This document shows positions 35,236 to 44,292 of a stretch of 64,000 nt of DNA, piece after piece; the stretch's first letter is position 1; the number at the start of each line of letters is the position of its first letter. The notes under the pieces were generated by a model that was given only the letters and a program-made list of their open reading frames with translations, did not search any database and had not been told where the DNA came from. A program made the translations under genes and the position numbers. The stretch is from Roseibacterium elongatum DSM 19469. GTDB taxonomy: Bacteria > Pseudomonadota > Alphaproteobacteria > Rhodobacterales > Rhodobacteraceae. Location: contig NZ_CP004372.1 of the NCBI RefSeq assembly GCF_000590925.1, positions 3,329,001 to 3,393,000 of the forward strand. Direction: 5' to 3'.

Positions 35236-36210
35236 ATGTCATATTCGAACGCTATGCAACTCCTGCGCCTCGCTGACCTCGCGGCATCGCGACATCTCGG
35301 GGTGTCCCTTGAAGAGGTATGCCAAGACTTCGACTGCTCTGAGCGCACGGCCCAGCGGATGATGCGCGCGCTTGAGGAAGTCTTCCCGAATTCTGTGACG
35401 GTCAAAACATCCGATGACAGGCGAAGGCGATGGCATTTGAAGGAAGTTCCAATCGCCCGGCTGAGCCTAAACGGCGCCAATGAACTCGAGGCCCTCGAGG
35501 TAGCAATTGATCACCTCGAGGGTGCGGGAAATACACGCCAGGTCGATGCTTTGAAAGGCCTCAAGAACCGTCTTCTGTCTGCGCTACCGCGAGGCACAGC
35601 GAGGGCCGCCGAAACGGATGCCGACGCCCTGCTGGAGGCCTACGGCATGGCTGCGCGCCCAGGTCCCGTTGTCCAGACGAATCGCGCCTTGGCCGAAATA
35701 GTCGCCGAAGCTCTCCGTGGCCCCTTCCGGATGCTGTTCGACTACAACGGAGAACGGCGCCTTGTTGAACCCTACGGCGTGCTGATCGGACCTCGACGCT
35801 ATCTCGTTGCGCGCCAACCGGCCAAAGGTGCAGAGCTTCGCCATTTCCGACTTGATCGCATTCGCGACGCCTCCGTGACCGCAGAGTGGTTTTCAAAAGA
35901 TCCCGAGTTCAGCATTGCGCAATATGCCTCACGGTCCTTCGGGGCCTTTCAGGACGAAAACGAGTTCGGTGAGGTGATTTGGCGCTTCTCTGCTGATGCT
36001 GCGGACCGCGCCTCCGAATGGCGTTTTCATCCAAGCCAGTCATTTGCGACGCTCCCTGATGGCAGGCTAGAGGTTCGGTTTGAAGCCTCGGGGTGGCAGG
36101 AAATGGCATGGCACCTTCATTGCTGGGGCGATGCTGTCGAAGTGGTGGCCCCAAGAGGTTTGAAGCGACTGGTTGAAGGCGACGGATCACGAGCCGCGGT
36201 GTTCCCATGA
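35236..36210 (+). CDS. WYL-domain transcription regulator
   Basis: A 324-residue protein. An N-terminal helix-turn-helix (LGVSLEEVCQDFDCSERTAQ, RMMRAL) is followed by a WYL domain: PFRMLFDYNGERRLVEPYGV, LIGPRRYLVARQPAK and FRLDRIRDASV. A WCX-like C-terminal domain ends the chain. WYL regulators bind nucleic acid-derived ligands and often repress defence operons (BrxR, CapW). This gene lies 151 bases upstream of the four-gene nuclease/ATPase/helicase/HEPN operon on the same strand, so it is the probable controller. Confidence 0.85.
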   Translation: MSYSNAMQLLRLADLAASRHLGVSLEEVCQDFDCSERTAQRMMRALEEVFPNSVTVKTSDDRRRRWHLKEVPIARLSLNGANELEALEVAIDHLEGAGNTRQVDALKGLKNRLLSALPRGTARAAETDADALLEAYGMAARPGPVVQTNRALAEIVAEALRGPFRMLFDYNGERRLVEPYGVLIGPRRYLVARQPAKGAELRHFRLDRIRDASVTAEWFSKDPEFSIAQYASRSFGAFQDENEFGEVIWRFSADAADRASEWRFHPSQSFATLPDGRLEVRFEASGWQEMAWHLHCWGDAVEVVAPRGLKRLVEGDGSRAAVFP

Positions 36211-36361
36211 AAGTTCGCGCCTTGTTCCAAATTATCAACAGGTTTCCGCTGGCGGGCGCGAGGCCCCCGACAAGATCTGTCACCCTCACGCATCATTTGT
36301 AATTCGCAATAGCGTTCTGCCTTTCAGAGAAGACTGCCCTGTAAAGAGTTAGGAGTTGAAC

Positions 36362-37495
36362 ATGCCTGCCTTGCGCTTCATTCATTCGAGCGACCTGCAT
36401 CTTGGCCGCCGTTTTCTGAATATCCCCGAGCCGCCAGACGGCAATCTACGTGGTCGCCTTATGGAGGCCCGGTTCGACCAGATCCACCATCTCGCCGAAG
36501 CGGCGCGCCAACATCGTGCAAACCACATCCTCCTGGCGGGTGACACGTTCGATTCATCCACGCCATCGCCGCAGGTGCTGCGTCAGGCCTTGGCCGCGAT
36601 GCGGGACGAGACGGATGTCACCTGGTGGCTGCTCCCGGGAAACCACGACAACATGCGCAATGCGGAACCCGTCTGGGAAACGATCAGGAAGGATGCGCCG
36701 GAAAACATTCAGGCTTTGCTCGACAGCGAGCCGGTCGAACTCGCGCCGGACGCGATGCTCCTCCCCTGCCCCGTCCCCGTGCGGTCGTCCGGACGCGACC
36801 TGACCGAGGCGCTTCCCAGGATCGAGACGCCTGAAGGCGTTCTGCGGATTGGCCTTGCACATGGTGGGGTTGTCGATTTCTCCGAGAGTGGCGAGCAGAT
36901 CCCGCCGGATCGGGACCGAACAGCGGCGCTCGACTACCTCGCACTTGGCGACTGGCACGGGCGGCTCGGGGTCTCGGCGCGCACTCATTATTCCGGGTCA
37001 CCAGAGCAGGATCAGTTCAAGCACAACCGGCGTGGCTGCTGCCTTGCGATAACGATCCCCGGCCGCGGATTGGAGCCGGAGGTCGCGGAGATCGAGACCG
37101 GAAGTTTTCTCTGGGAGGACGTGGGCCTCGCCCTCCATGAGGGCGAAGACGCTGCGGCTGCCTTGGAAGCGCTGTTGCCGGACTCGGAGCGGCGCAACAC
37201 GCTCATGAGGATCAAGGCCACCGGCTGGGCGTCGCTGTCGGAACACGCGGCACTGCGTGGCGCCGCTGAGCGCCATGCCCCGGAGTTCGCCTTCCTTGAC
37301 TGCCAGTCGGATGATCTCGGCACCCTCCACAGCGTGAGCGATCTCGACGAGATCGATCATGCGGGGGCCATGCGCCTCGCCGCGGACCAACTGATGGCTG
37401 AAGCCGCGGACATGGCTCTCTCCGAGGAGGATCGCACAATCGCAGCCGCTGCCCTCAACCGCCTCTACGCCTATGCGAAGGAGACCTCGAAATGA
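36362..37495 (+). CDS. SbcD/YhaO-like metallophosphoesterase
   Basis: A 377-residue calcineurin-like phosphoesterase of the Mre11/SbcD/YhaO kind. Metal motifs are in order: SDLHLG (D11, H13), AGDTFD (D61), GNHD (93-96), an AHGG histidine near 170 and LGDWHG near 198. It should be an Mn2+-dependent DNA nuclease partnered with the ATPase encoded next. The start ATG at 36362 has AGGAG 6 bases upstream (TTG at 36356 is in frame). The stop overlaps the next start by 4 bases, so the pair forms an Mre11-Rad50-like complex in stoichiometric amounts. Confidence 0.85.
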   Translation: MPALRFIHSSDLHLGRRFLNIPEPPDGNLRGRLMEARFDQIHHLAEAARQHRANHILLAGDTFDSSTPSPQVLRQALAAMRDETDVTWWLLPGNHDNMRNAEPVWETIRKDAPENIQALLDSEPVELAPDAMLLPCPVPVRSSGRDLTEALPRIETPEGVLRIGLAHGGVVDFSESGEQIPPDRDRTAALDYLALGDWHGRLGVSARTHYSGSPEQDQFKHNRRGCCLAITIPGRGLEPEVAEIETGSFLWEDVGLALHEGEDAAAALEALLPDSERRNTLMRIKATGWASLSEHAALRGAAERHAPEFAFLDCQSDDLGTLHSVSDLDEIDHAGAMRLAADQLMAEAADMALSEEDRTIAAAALNRLYAYAKETSK

Positions 37496-40092
37496 AGCTG
37501 CGCTCCATAACGCTCGAGAACGTCCGGCGCTTCATCGACCCGGTTCGCATCGATGGCATATCCGATGGCGTCAACGTTCTGAGCGCACCTAACGAATTCG
37601 GGAAATCGACCGTTTTCGACGCGCTCCGCGCCCTCTTCTTCGTGCCGCATGGCTCGACGAAGAAGGATATCAAACACCTGCGGCCTCACGCCGGAGGCTC
37701 TCCAAAGGTCTCCGTCGAGGTAGAAACAGCCGAGGGGCGCTTCGTGATTTCCAAGACCTGGTTCGGAAAATCCGAAGCGAAGGTCACCCGAGGCGACGTG
37801 TTGATCGCACAGGCTGACGAGGCTGAAGCCTGGATCTCGCGACTTCTCGGCGGCGGAGACGGAGGACCATCCGGTCTCCTCTGGGTGCGACAGGGACTCC
37901 TCGGGCTGTCCGACGGAGAGAAAAACGAACAGACGGCCGCTCTCGAAGCGCGCCGGGACCTGCTGTCGTCGGTGACGGGTGAAGTCGAGGCCATGACCGG
38001 AGGCCGCCGGATGGACGCCGCTCTGGCACGTTGCCGCGAAGAACTCTTGGGCTTTGCGACGGCGACGGGACGCCCCAAAGCTGGTGGCCCCTGGGCCGCC
38101 GCGCTGCACGACGTTGAGACCCTGACGGAGGATCGGGACAGCCTCGTTCAGCAGGTTGCAGCGCTGCAATCCTCACTCGACGAGCGCAATCGCCACCGGC
38201 GCGAATTGGCCGAGCTGGAAGCGCCGGATACTGTCGCAGAGCGCACGGAGCGGCTCGAGGCGGCAAAGGTCGCCTTCCAGGCAGCCGAGACCCATGCCAG
38301 CAAGGTTCAGGCCGCCGAGCAGGCTGTCCAGACGGCCAGGCTGATGGCGGACCGCGCGAAACAGGACCTTCAGACGTTCCGGGATGTCGTGCAAACCAGA
38401 TCGAAGGCAGAAGCGGCAGATCAGGAGGCCCGCGACAAGCTCGAAAAGGCTGCCCAGATACTTGCGGAGGCTGAGCAGAACCTCGCAGACGCGACCAGGG
38501 CTCATGACGCGGCTGAGGAAAAGCGAAGGCAGGCAGATGCTCTGGTGCGCCGTGTGCAAGCAAAGAGCGCTCGTGATCGCCGCACGGAGCTCGAGGAGCG
38601 GCTTGAGAAAGCCCAGTCGACCCGTGGCAAGGTTGAAGCTGCCAAGGCCGGCTCCTCGATTGGGCCCGATGACAAAGACATGGACCGGCTTCGCGGTCTC
38701 AATTCCGCGTTGGTGACCGCGCGCGCCCTGAGGGACAGCACGGCGACCCGGGTGACCATGCGCTATGCCTCGGGTCATGACGGAAGCGTAGTCCACGCAG
38801 GTGAAGTTCTTGCCGATGGCAAGGCATTGACGATCCATTCTGACACGGTGCTGACGCTCGACGGTCTTGGCGAGTTGACCGTTCATCCAGGCGCAGGGCC
38901 AGAGGACATTGCCGATGTCTCCCAGGCCGAGGCCAATCTTGACGATGCGCTCAAGGCGCTTGGGGTCACGTCCCTCGAAGAAGCCGCTCGCGCCCACCGG
39001 GCGCGTCAGGATGCAAAATCCCTGCTAACTCAGCTGGAAGCCGAATTCTTGGCTCATGCCCCGAAGGGCATTGAAGATCTGCAAAAGCAACTCGCCGCCC
39101 TGCCCCAGCCGGCGGAAGAGGAAGAGGTCGAAGACCTGCCGTCCTTGGAAGAGGCAGAGGCAGCTCTCAGAATCAAGAGTGGCGTGGTCGCGGAGCTCCG
39201 AGCCAAGATGGAGGCCGCGCGGGACTTGCGGGACGACGCGCGCACAAAGCACACGACGGCTCTCGTTCTTCAAGAGGAGGCCACAAGACATTTGACCTCG
39301 GCCATCGAAGCGATGGACCGCCTGCCCCAGACAGATGAGGTCGAACTGGCATCGGAATCTTCCGCAGCAGACGAAAAGCGCCGCCAGGCCGAGACTGACC
39401 TGAAAGACGCACAATCGGGCGCGCCGGACATCGCTGCGGCGAAAGCTGCGCTGACCCGAGCTCAGTCCATCGAGGATGCCGCGTTGGCCCGCATCGGCGA
39501 GCTGCGACCGGCCATAGCGGCACTCGACGAACGGATCAGAGGAAGTGCCGGCGAGGCCGTTGAGGAACGGCTTCAAGAGACTGCGGACAAGCTCGAGGCA
39601 GTGGAGGCGCGGCTTGCCCGCATCGCGCGCGAGGTGAAAGTGCTTGAACGGCTTCAAGCTGCTCTCGAGGGCGCACGCTCCGATGCCCGCGACCGTTATT
39701 TCGAGCCCGTTGCCGGTGAACTACGGCCCCTCCTGCATCTGCTCTGGCCGGACGCCGAGCTGAACTGGGCAGATGATACGCTCTTGCCGCAATCCTTGAT
39801 CCGGAATGGCCAGGAGGAGACCGTCGACATTCTGTCGGGCGGCACCCAGGAACAGATCGCGCTCCTCGTGAGACTGGCCTTCGCGCGCCTCCTGTCGAAG
39901 GATGGGCGGCATGCGCCGGTCATCCTCGATGACGCGCTGGTCTTCACGGATGATGATCGGATCGAGCGGATGTTCGACGCCCTGCATCGGCAGGCAGGCG
40001 ATCTTCAGATCATCGTGCTGAGCTGCCGGCAGCGCGCGTTCCGCGACCTCGGCGGGAAGGCGCTGCAGATCCAGGCTTCGGTAGCCTCATGA
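37492..40092 (+). CDS. SbcC/YhaN-like coiled-coil ATPase without zinc hook
   Basis: An 866-residue SMC/Rad50-type ATPase. Residues 28-41 hold the Walker A variant SAPNEFGKST, the signature is LSGGTQEQIALLVR near residue 780 and Walker B is VILDDALVFTDDDR. Two long coiled coils (about 190-410 and 490-720) flank a short, beta-rich insert, MRYASGHDGSVVHAGEVL to LGELTVHPGAG (about 420-475). There is no CxxC zinc hook; only two cysteines exist in the chain. The GNE/PNE-type P-loop resembles YhaN. The small globular insert may replace the hook as the dimer contact (inference). Confidence 0.85.
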   Translation: MKLRSITLENVRRFIDPVRIDGISDGVNVLSAPNEFGKSTVFDALRALFFVPHGSTKKDIKHLRPHAGGSPKVSVEVETAEGRFVISKTWFGKSEAKVTRGDVLIAQADEAEAWISRLLGGGDGGPSGLLWVRQGLLGLSDGEKNEQTAALEARRDLLSSVTGEVEAMTGGRRMDAALARCREELLGFATATGRPKAGGPWAAALHDVETLTEDRDSLVQQVAALQSSLDERNRHRRELAELEAPDTVAERTERLEAAKVAFQAAETHASKVQAAEQAVQTARLMADRAKQDLQTFRDVVQTRSKAEAADQEARDKLEKAAQILAEAEQNLADATRAHDAAEEKRRQADALVRRVQAKSARDRRTELEERLEKAQSTRGKVEAAKAGSSIGPDDKDMDRLRGLNSALVTARALRDSTATRVTMRYASGHDGSVVHAGEVLADGKALTIHSDTVLTLDGLGELTVHPGAGPEDIADVSQAEANLDDALKALGVTSLEEAARAHRARQDAKSLLTQLEAEFLAHAPKGIEDLQKQLAALPQPAEEEEVEDLPSLEEAEAALRIKSGVVAELRAKMEAARDLRDDARTKHTTALVLQEEATRHLTSAIEAMDRLPQTDEVELASESSAADEKRRQAETDLKDAQSGAPDIAAAKAALTRAQSIEDAALARIGELRPAIAALDERIRGSAGEAVEERLQETADKLEAVEARLARIAREVKVLERLQAALEGARSDARDRYFEPVAGELRPLLHLLWPDAELNWADDTLLPQSLIRNGQEETVDILSGGTQEQIALLVRLAFARLLSKDGRHAPVILDDALVFTDDDRIERMFDALHRQAGDLQIIVLSCRQRAFRDLGGKALQIQASVAS

Positions 40093-43000
40093 GATTTCAG
40101 AATGGCGATATCCGCCTCTCGGCGTCGGACCTGATGCGCTTCACATCCTGCGCGCATGCAACACGCCTGGACCTAGAGCAGCTCCACGGGCGGGGCCCTG
40201 AGCATGTCGAGGACAGCGAAGACGCAGCCCTGTTGCAGAAGCAGGGCGATGCCCACGAGGCGGAGCACCTTGCAAAGCTCAAGTTCACCGAGACCGTCAT
40301 CGAGATCGACAAGGATCAGCCGTTCGACGCGGCCGTGAAAGCGACACAGGCGGCCCTCTTGGAGGGACCCGACATCGTCTTCCAAGGAGCCCTTGAAGGC
40401 GATGCATGGGGTGGCTGGTCGGATTTCCTGGAACGTGTCGATGTGCCGTCCGACCTGGGCCCCTGGTCCTACGAGGTCGCCGACACCAAGCTGAAGCGCA
40501 AGCCCGACCCGAAGCATCTTCTTCAGCTCGTGCTCTACTCGGACCTGCTCACGCCGCTGCAGGGCCGTGCATCGGAGCGCGCGCATGTGATCCTCGGGAA
40601 CGGCGAGCGGGCTACCTTCCGGCTTGCGGAATACGCAGCCTACGCGAGGAATGCGCGGGATCGGCTCGAGGCTTTCGTGGCGGAGCCCTGGGAGACACGG
40701 CCAGTGCCCGTGTCGGCCTGTGCCCTCTGTCGGTGGCGCGAGCATTGTGGATCGATCTGGACGGCCGAGGACAGCCTCTGGCGCATTGCCGGCATATCCG
40801 CGCCCCAGGTCGCCAAGCTCGAGAGCGCCGGGGTCACCACCATGCGCGGCCTCGCGGAGCATGACGGCCCTGTCGCGAAACTGGCTGAACCGACCCTGGA
40901 GAAACTGCGCCTGCAGGCACGCCTCCAGACGGACCGCGATGCCAAGGGGCCCCATCATGTCCTACGCCCGCCTGTCGAGGGGAAAGGCTTCGACCTGCTC
41001 TGGCGACCCGATCCGGGCGATCTGTTCTACGACATTGAAGGCGATCCGCATTACGCCGAGAATGGTATCGACGGCCTCGAATACCTGCATGGGATCTGGG
41101 ACGGCGCGGATTTCACTGCGATCTGGGCTCACGACCATGCCGAGGAACGCAACGCACTCGTCAGGCTCTTCGAGATCTTTGACCAACGGCTGACGGCTCA
41201 TCCCGGAGCCCACATCTACCACTATGCGGCTTATGAGATCACTGCATTGCGCCGCCTCTGCACACACTACGGTGTAGGTGAGGCGAAGCTCGACAAGTGG
41301 CTCCGCGAGAAGCGCTTCTGCGATCTCTTCGCCGTGGTCCGAGGCGGCATCGCGGCTTCAGAGAAGTCCTACTCCATCAAGGATATGGAAGCGCTCTACG
41401 GTTTCGAGCGCACGGGAGAGGTCACGACGGCCGGCGGCTCCGTCGTGGCTTATGAGAATTGGCGGGAGAACGGGGATCCAACCATCCTGGCGGAAATCGA
41501 GGACTACAACCGCCTCGACTGCATCTCCACGGAGGAGCTGCGTGACTGGCTCGTCTCCGTGCGCCCGGACGGCCCATGGCCGGATCCGGCGCCAGAGCAG
41601 GACGCTCATCACGACCTCGTTGACCACACGGCCGAGGCGCTTCGTGAACAGCTTCTTGCGGCGGATCTTCCGGAAGGACGAGGTCAACTGCTTTTCGACC
41701 TTGCGCAGTTCCATACGCGCGAGAAAAAGCCTGCTGCCTGGACGGTCTTCGATGCCGCCACAAAGACATCGGACGAACTTTGCGAAGATCCCGACTGCCT
41801 TGGCGGGCTCAACGCGGTGAGTCCTCAATCCGCGGAAGGATCCGCCGTGGTTCGGCGCTACCGGTTCCCGGTGCAGGAGTCCAAGCTCAAGGGCAAGCCC
41901 AACGCCAACGTTCTCCTAGGTGAGCAGATCGCGAGCGTGTCCATCAAGAAATGGGATCCGAGGGCGCGAACCGTTGATCTCAAACTGTCCGGAAAATACG
42001 AAACCGATCTTCCGGGCAGGCTGGATCTGATCCCGACCTTCGCGCTCAACACGGATGCCATTGAAGCAGCCATCATGGCTGTCGTGGCCGACCAGCTTGG
42101 TTCCCGCGCCAATAAGGCTGCGGATGATCTGCTGGCACACCGGCCTCCAAGGATGCAAGCAGGGCTCAACCTGGCTTCGCTTGCAAGCGAAGAGCCAGTG
42201 ACCGCCCTGATCCGAGCCTGCAACGCGTTGGACAATTCCGTTCTGCCGGTCCAAGGGCCACCCGGAACCGGAAAGACCTACGTCACGGCCCGCGCCATTC
42301 TTTCACTGGTTGCATCGGGCAAGAGGGTCGGCGTTGCATCAAATGCCCATGAAGCAATCCGAAACGTGCTCATGGGGTGCATTGACGCCCTTGATGACGA
42401 AACCTCGGACTTCAGCGTCGAGAACCTTGAAATCGCTCACAAGGGCAAGCAAGGCGATACGTCTCTTACAGCGCCCTACGATCGTATCCGCATCGCGCGG
42501 AACAACACGGACCGCTCTCTCTCGAGTGCCGACGTTGTCGGCGGAACGGCGTGGCTCTTCTCGCGACCAGAGATGAAGGACGCGTTCGACTATCTCTTCG
42601 TGGATGAGGCCGGCCAGGTCTCGCTCGCCAACCTCGTCGCGATGACCAACACCGCACGAAACATCGTCCTGATCGGAGATCCCAACCAGCTTCCACAGGT
42701 CATCCAGGGAGCCCACCCTACCCCAGCAGACAAGTCCTGCCTAGAATGGATCATCGGGGAAGAGGAGACCATTCCAGAAGACCGGGGGCTCTTTCTTTCA
42801 TCCACGCGGCGCATGCACCCGGATCTCTGCAGCTATATCTCTTCACAATTCTACGAGGACAGGCTCCACGCCCATCCCTCGACAACGGGCCAACGGGTCT
42901 TGGCGCAGGGTTTGCCGTCTACCGGCGCCCATCTCGTTCCGGTCGACCATGCAGGCCGGAGCCAAGTCAGCCCGGAAGAGATCAATGCGATCGCGTCAAC

Positions 43001-43403
43001 CGTCCGAAACCTGCTGGGGGGCCAGTGGACGGACAAGGACGGCCACACCCGAGCCCTGCAGGCTGCCGACATCATCGTGGTCGCGCCCTACAACCTGCAG
43101 GTCGATGCCCTGAGCGAGGCGTCACCTGAGATCCGGGTCGGCACTGTCGACCGTTTTCAAGGCCAGGAAGCCCCGGTCGCCATCGTCTCGATGACGGCCT
43201 CCTCTGCTGACGAGACCCCTCGAGGCCTCGATTTCCTGCTCTCCCGGCAACGGATGAACGTCGCGATCAGTCGGGGCAAGGCGCTGAGCCTCGTCTTCGC
43301 CTCACCGCGACTGCTCGAGACGAAATGCACGACGGTGGACCAGATGCGCCTCGTGAACGCACTCTGTGCCTTGCCCATCTGGACTGGCGAGGAGACGGCA
43401 TGA
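40089..43403 (+). CDS. TM0106-type RecB-like nuclease and UPF1-like helicase
   Basis: A 1104-residue multidomain enzyme. Residues 1-225: PD-(D/E)XK nuclease with D112, YEVADTKLK (D132, K134) and four cysteines placed as in Fe-S-containing AddB/Cas4 nucleases (C21, C211, C214, C220). Residues about 305-480: an RNase H/exonuclease-like domain (LFYDIEGDP, EDYNRLDCIST). Residues about 690-1080: SF1B helicase with Walker A GPPGTGKT (about 722-729), FVDEAGQ, GDPNQLPQV, VDRFQGQEAP and NVAISRGK. It should be a DNA or RNA unwinding nuclease. It overlaps both neighbours by 4 bases (ATGA). Confidence 0.9.
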   Translation: MRFQNGDIRLSASDLMRFTSCAHATRLDLEQLHGRGPEHVEDSEDAALLQKQGDAHEAEHLAKLKFTETVIEIDKDQPFDAAVKATQAALLEGPDIVFQGALEGDAWGGWSDFLERVDVPSDLGPWSYEVADTKLKRKPDPKHLLQLVLYSDLLTPLQGRASERAHVILGNGERATFRLAEYAAYARNARDRLEAFVAEPWETRPVPVSACALCRWREHCGSIWTAEDSLWRIAGISAPQVAKLESAGVTTMRGLAEHDGPVAKLAEPTLEKLRLQARLQTDRDAKGPHHVLRPPVEGKGFDLLWRPDPGDLFYDIEGDPHYAENGIDGLEYLHGIWDGADFTAIWAHDHAEERNALVRLFEIFDQRLTAHPGAHIYHYAAYEITALRRLCTHYGVGEAKLDKWLREKRFCDLFAVVRGGIAASEKSYSIKDMEALYGFERTGEVTTAGGSVVAYENWRENGDPTILAEIEDYNRLDCISTEELRDWLVSVRPDGPWPDPAPEQDAHHDLVDHTAEALREQLLAADLPEGRGQLLFDLAQFHTREKKPAAWTVFDAATKTSDELCEDPDCLGGLNAVSPQSAEGSAVVRRYRFPVQESKLKGKPNANVLLGEQIASVSIKKWDPRARTVDLKLSGKYETDLPGRLDLIPTFALNTDAIEAAIMAVVADQLGSRANKAADDLLAHRPPRMQAGLNLASLASEEPVTALIRACNALDNSVLPVQGPPGTGKTYVTARAILSLVASGKRVGVASNAHEAIRNVLMGCIDALDDETSDFSVENLEIAHKGKQGDTSLTAPYDRIRIARNNTDRSLSSADVVGGTAWLFSRPEMKDAFDYLFVDEAGQVSLANLVAMTNTARNIVLIGDPNQLPQVIQGAHPTPADKSCLEWIIGEEETIPEDRGLFLSSTRRMHPDLCSYISSQFYEDRLHAHPSTTGQRVLAQGLPSTGAHLVPVDHAGRSQVSPEEINAIASTVRNLLGGQWTDKDGHTRALQAADIIVVAPYNLQVDALSEASPEIRVGTVDRFQGQEAPVAIVSMTASSADETPRGLDFLLSRQRMNVAISRGKALSLVFASPRLLETKCTTVDQMRLVNALCALPIWTGEETA

Positions 43404-44056
43404 CGATCAAAACGCACTTTGAGATCCTCAAATCGCGGCAGCGGGCCGAACGCGAGGAATGGCCCTCTCCCTTCGGTCTTCGCGTGCACCGGGCGATCAG
43501 CTGGATCGGTCGGGCCGAGGAAGAGCTTGAAGACCCTGCCGCGCGCTTCCTGTTTCTCTGGATCGCCTTCAATGCTGCCTATGGCGGAGAGAGATCGAGC
43601 TTTGGCGCGCGCGATGCGTTCCAGACCTTCTTTCACCGTCTCTGCCGTCTCGATGGTGCGCATCGCCTTTATGACATCGTCTGGAATGACTTCCCGGGAC
43701 CGATCCGCCTGTTCCTCGAAAACCGTTACGTCTTTTCCCCCTTCTGGGCGCATGTGCATGGCGAGGCAGACAGCGAGGACTGGGAGGAGCGGTTCACCGC
43801 CGCCAAGCGCCGCTTTCATATCGCCCTTCGCGACCAGGACACGGTGACGGTGCTCTCCCTGCTCTTCGACCGGCTCTATGTGCTCCGCAATCAGGTCATG
43901 CATGGTGGCGCCACCTGGGGATCCTCGGTGAACCGCGACCAGCTTCGCGACGGAGCGGCGATCCTCGGCAGTGTGGTGCCGGTCATGCTCCACCTGATGA
44001 TGGACGACCCCGAGGGAGACTGGGGCACGCCCATGTATCCGGTCGTGGAGTTGTGA
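43400..44056 (+). CDS. HEPN-domain protein (putative RNase effector)
   Basis: A 218-residue protein. The motif RNQVMH (R163, H168; Rx4H with polar N after R) in LYVLRNQVMHGG is the HEPN catalytic signature, and LFLWIAFNAAYGG near residue 51-62 is the segment typical of Apea-like HEPN proteins. HEPN dimers are metal-independent RNases used in abortive infection. The start at 43400 overlaps the helicase stop by 4 bases; a longer frame from 43325 is not needed. It is the last gene of the cassette and the most likely toxic effector. Confidence 0.78.
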   Translation: MTIKTHFEILKSRQRAEREEWPSPFGLRVHRAISWIGRAEEELEDPAARFLFLWIAFNAAYGGERSSFGARDAFQTFFHRLCRLDGAHRLYDIVWNDFPGPIRLFLENRYVFSPFWAHVHGEADSEDWEERFTAAKRRFHIALRDQDTVTVLSLLFDRLYVLRNQVMHGGATWGSSVNRDQLRDGAAILGSVVPVMLHLMMDDPEGDWGTPMYPVVEL

Positions 44057-44292
44057 GGGTGAGTATGAGGGACGTCAGTGGGCCAGACCGATCTCGCCCA
44101 GAAGCGGGACGACAGAATACCGAGGACTGTTGCTCGACCACCATGCTGTCTCGGAGCGAACATGGTTTCTTCAAGACCGTGACACTGTGTGGTTGCATCG
44201 AAGTGAGCACGGTCGAAGATTGCCGCTCAGGTTCAGCCTAAAATGTTATTATTCAAGGGACTAGGGGTTTGAGAGTCAATAAACGCAAGACA

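Noticed and set aside
36362..40092. Housekeeping sbcDC operon
   Set aside because: The ATPase lacks a zinc hook and is shorter than SbcC, the pair is fused by overlaps to a helicase and a HEPN gene, and it lies in a mobile region.
44053..44241. Short plus-strand frame between the two operons
   Set aside because: It has no ribosome-binding site and no protein-like composition; it is probably the promoter region of the second operon.
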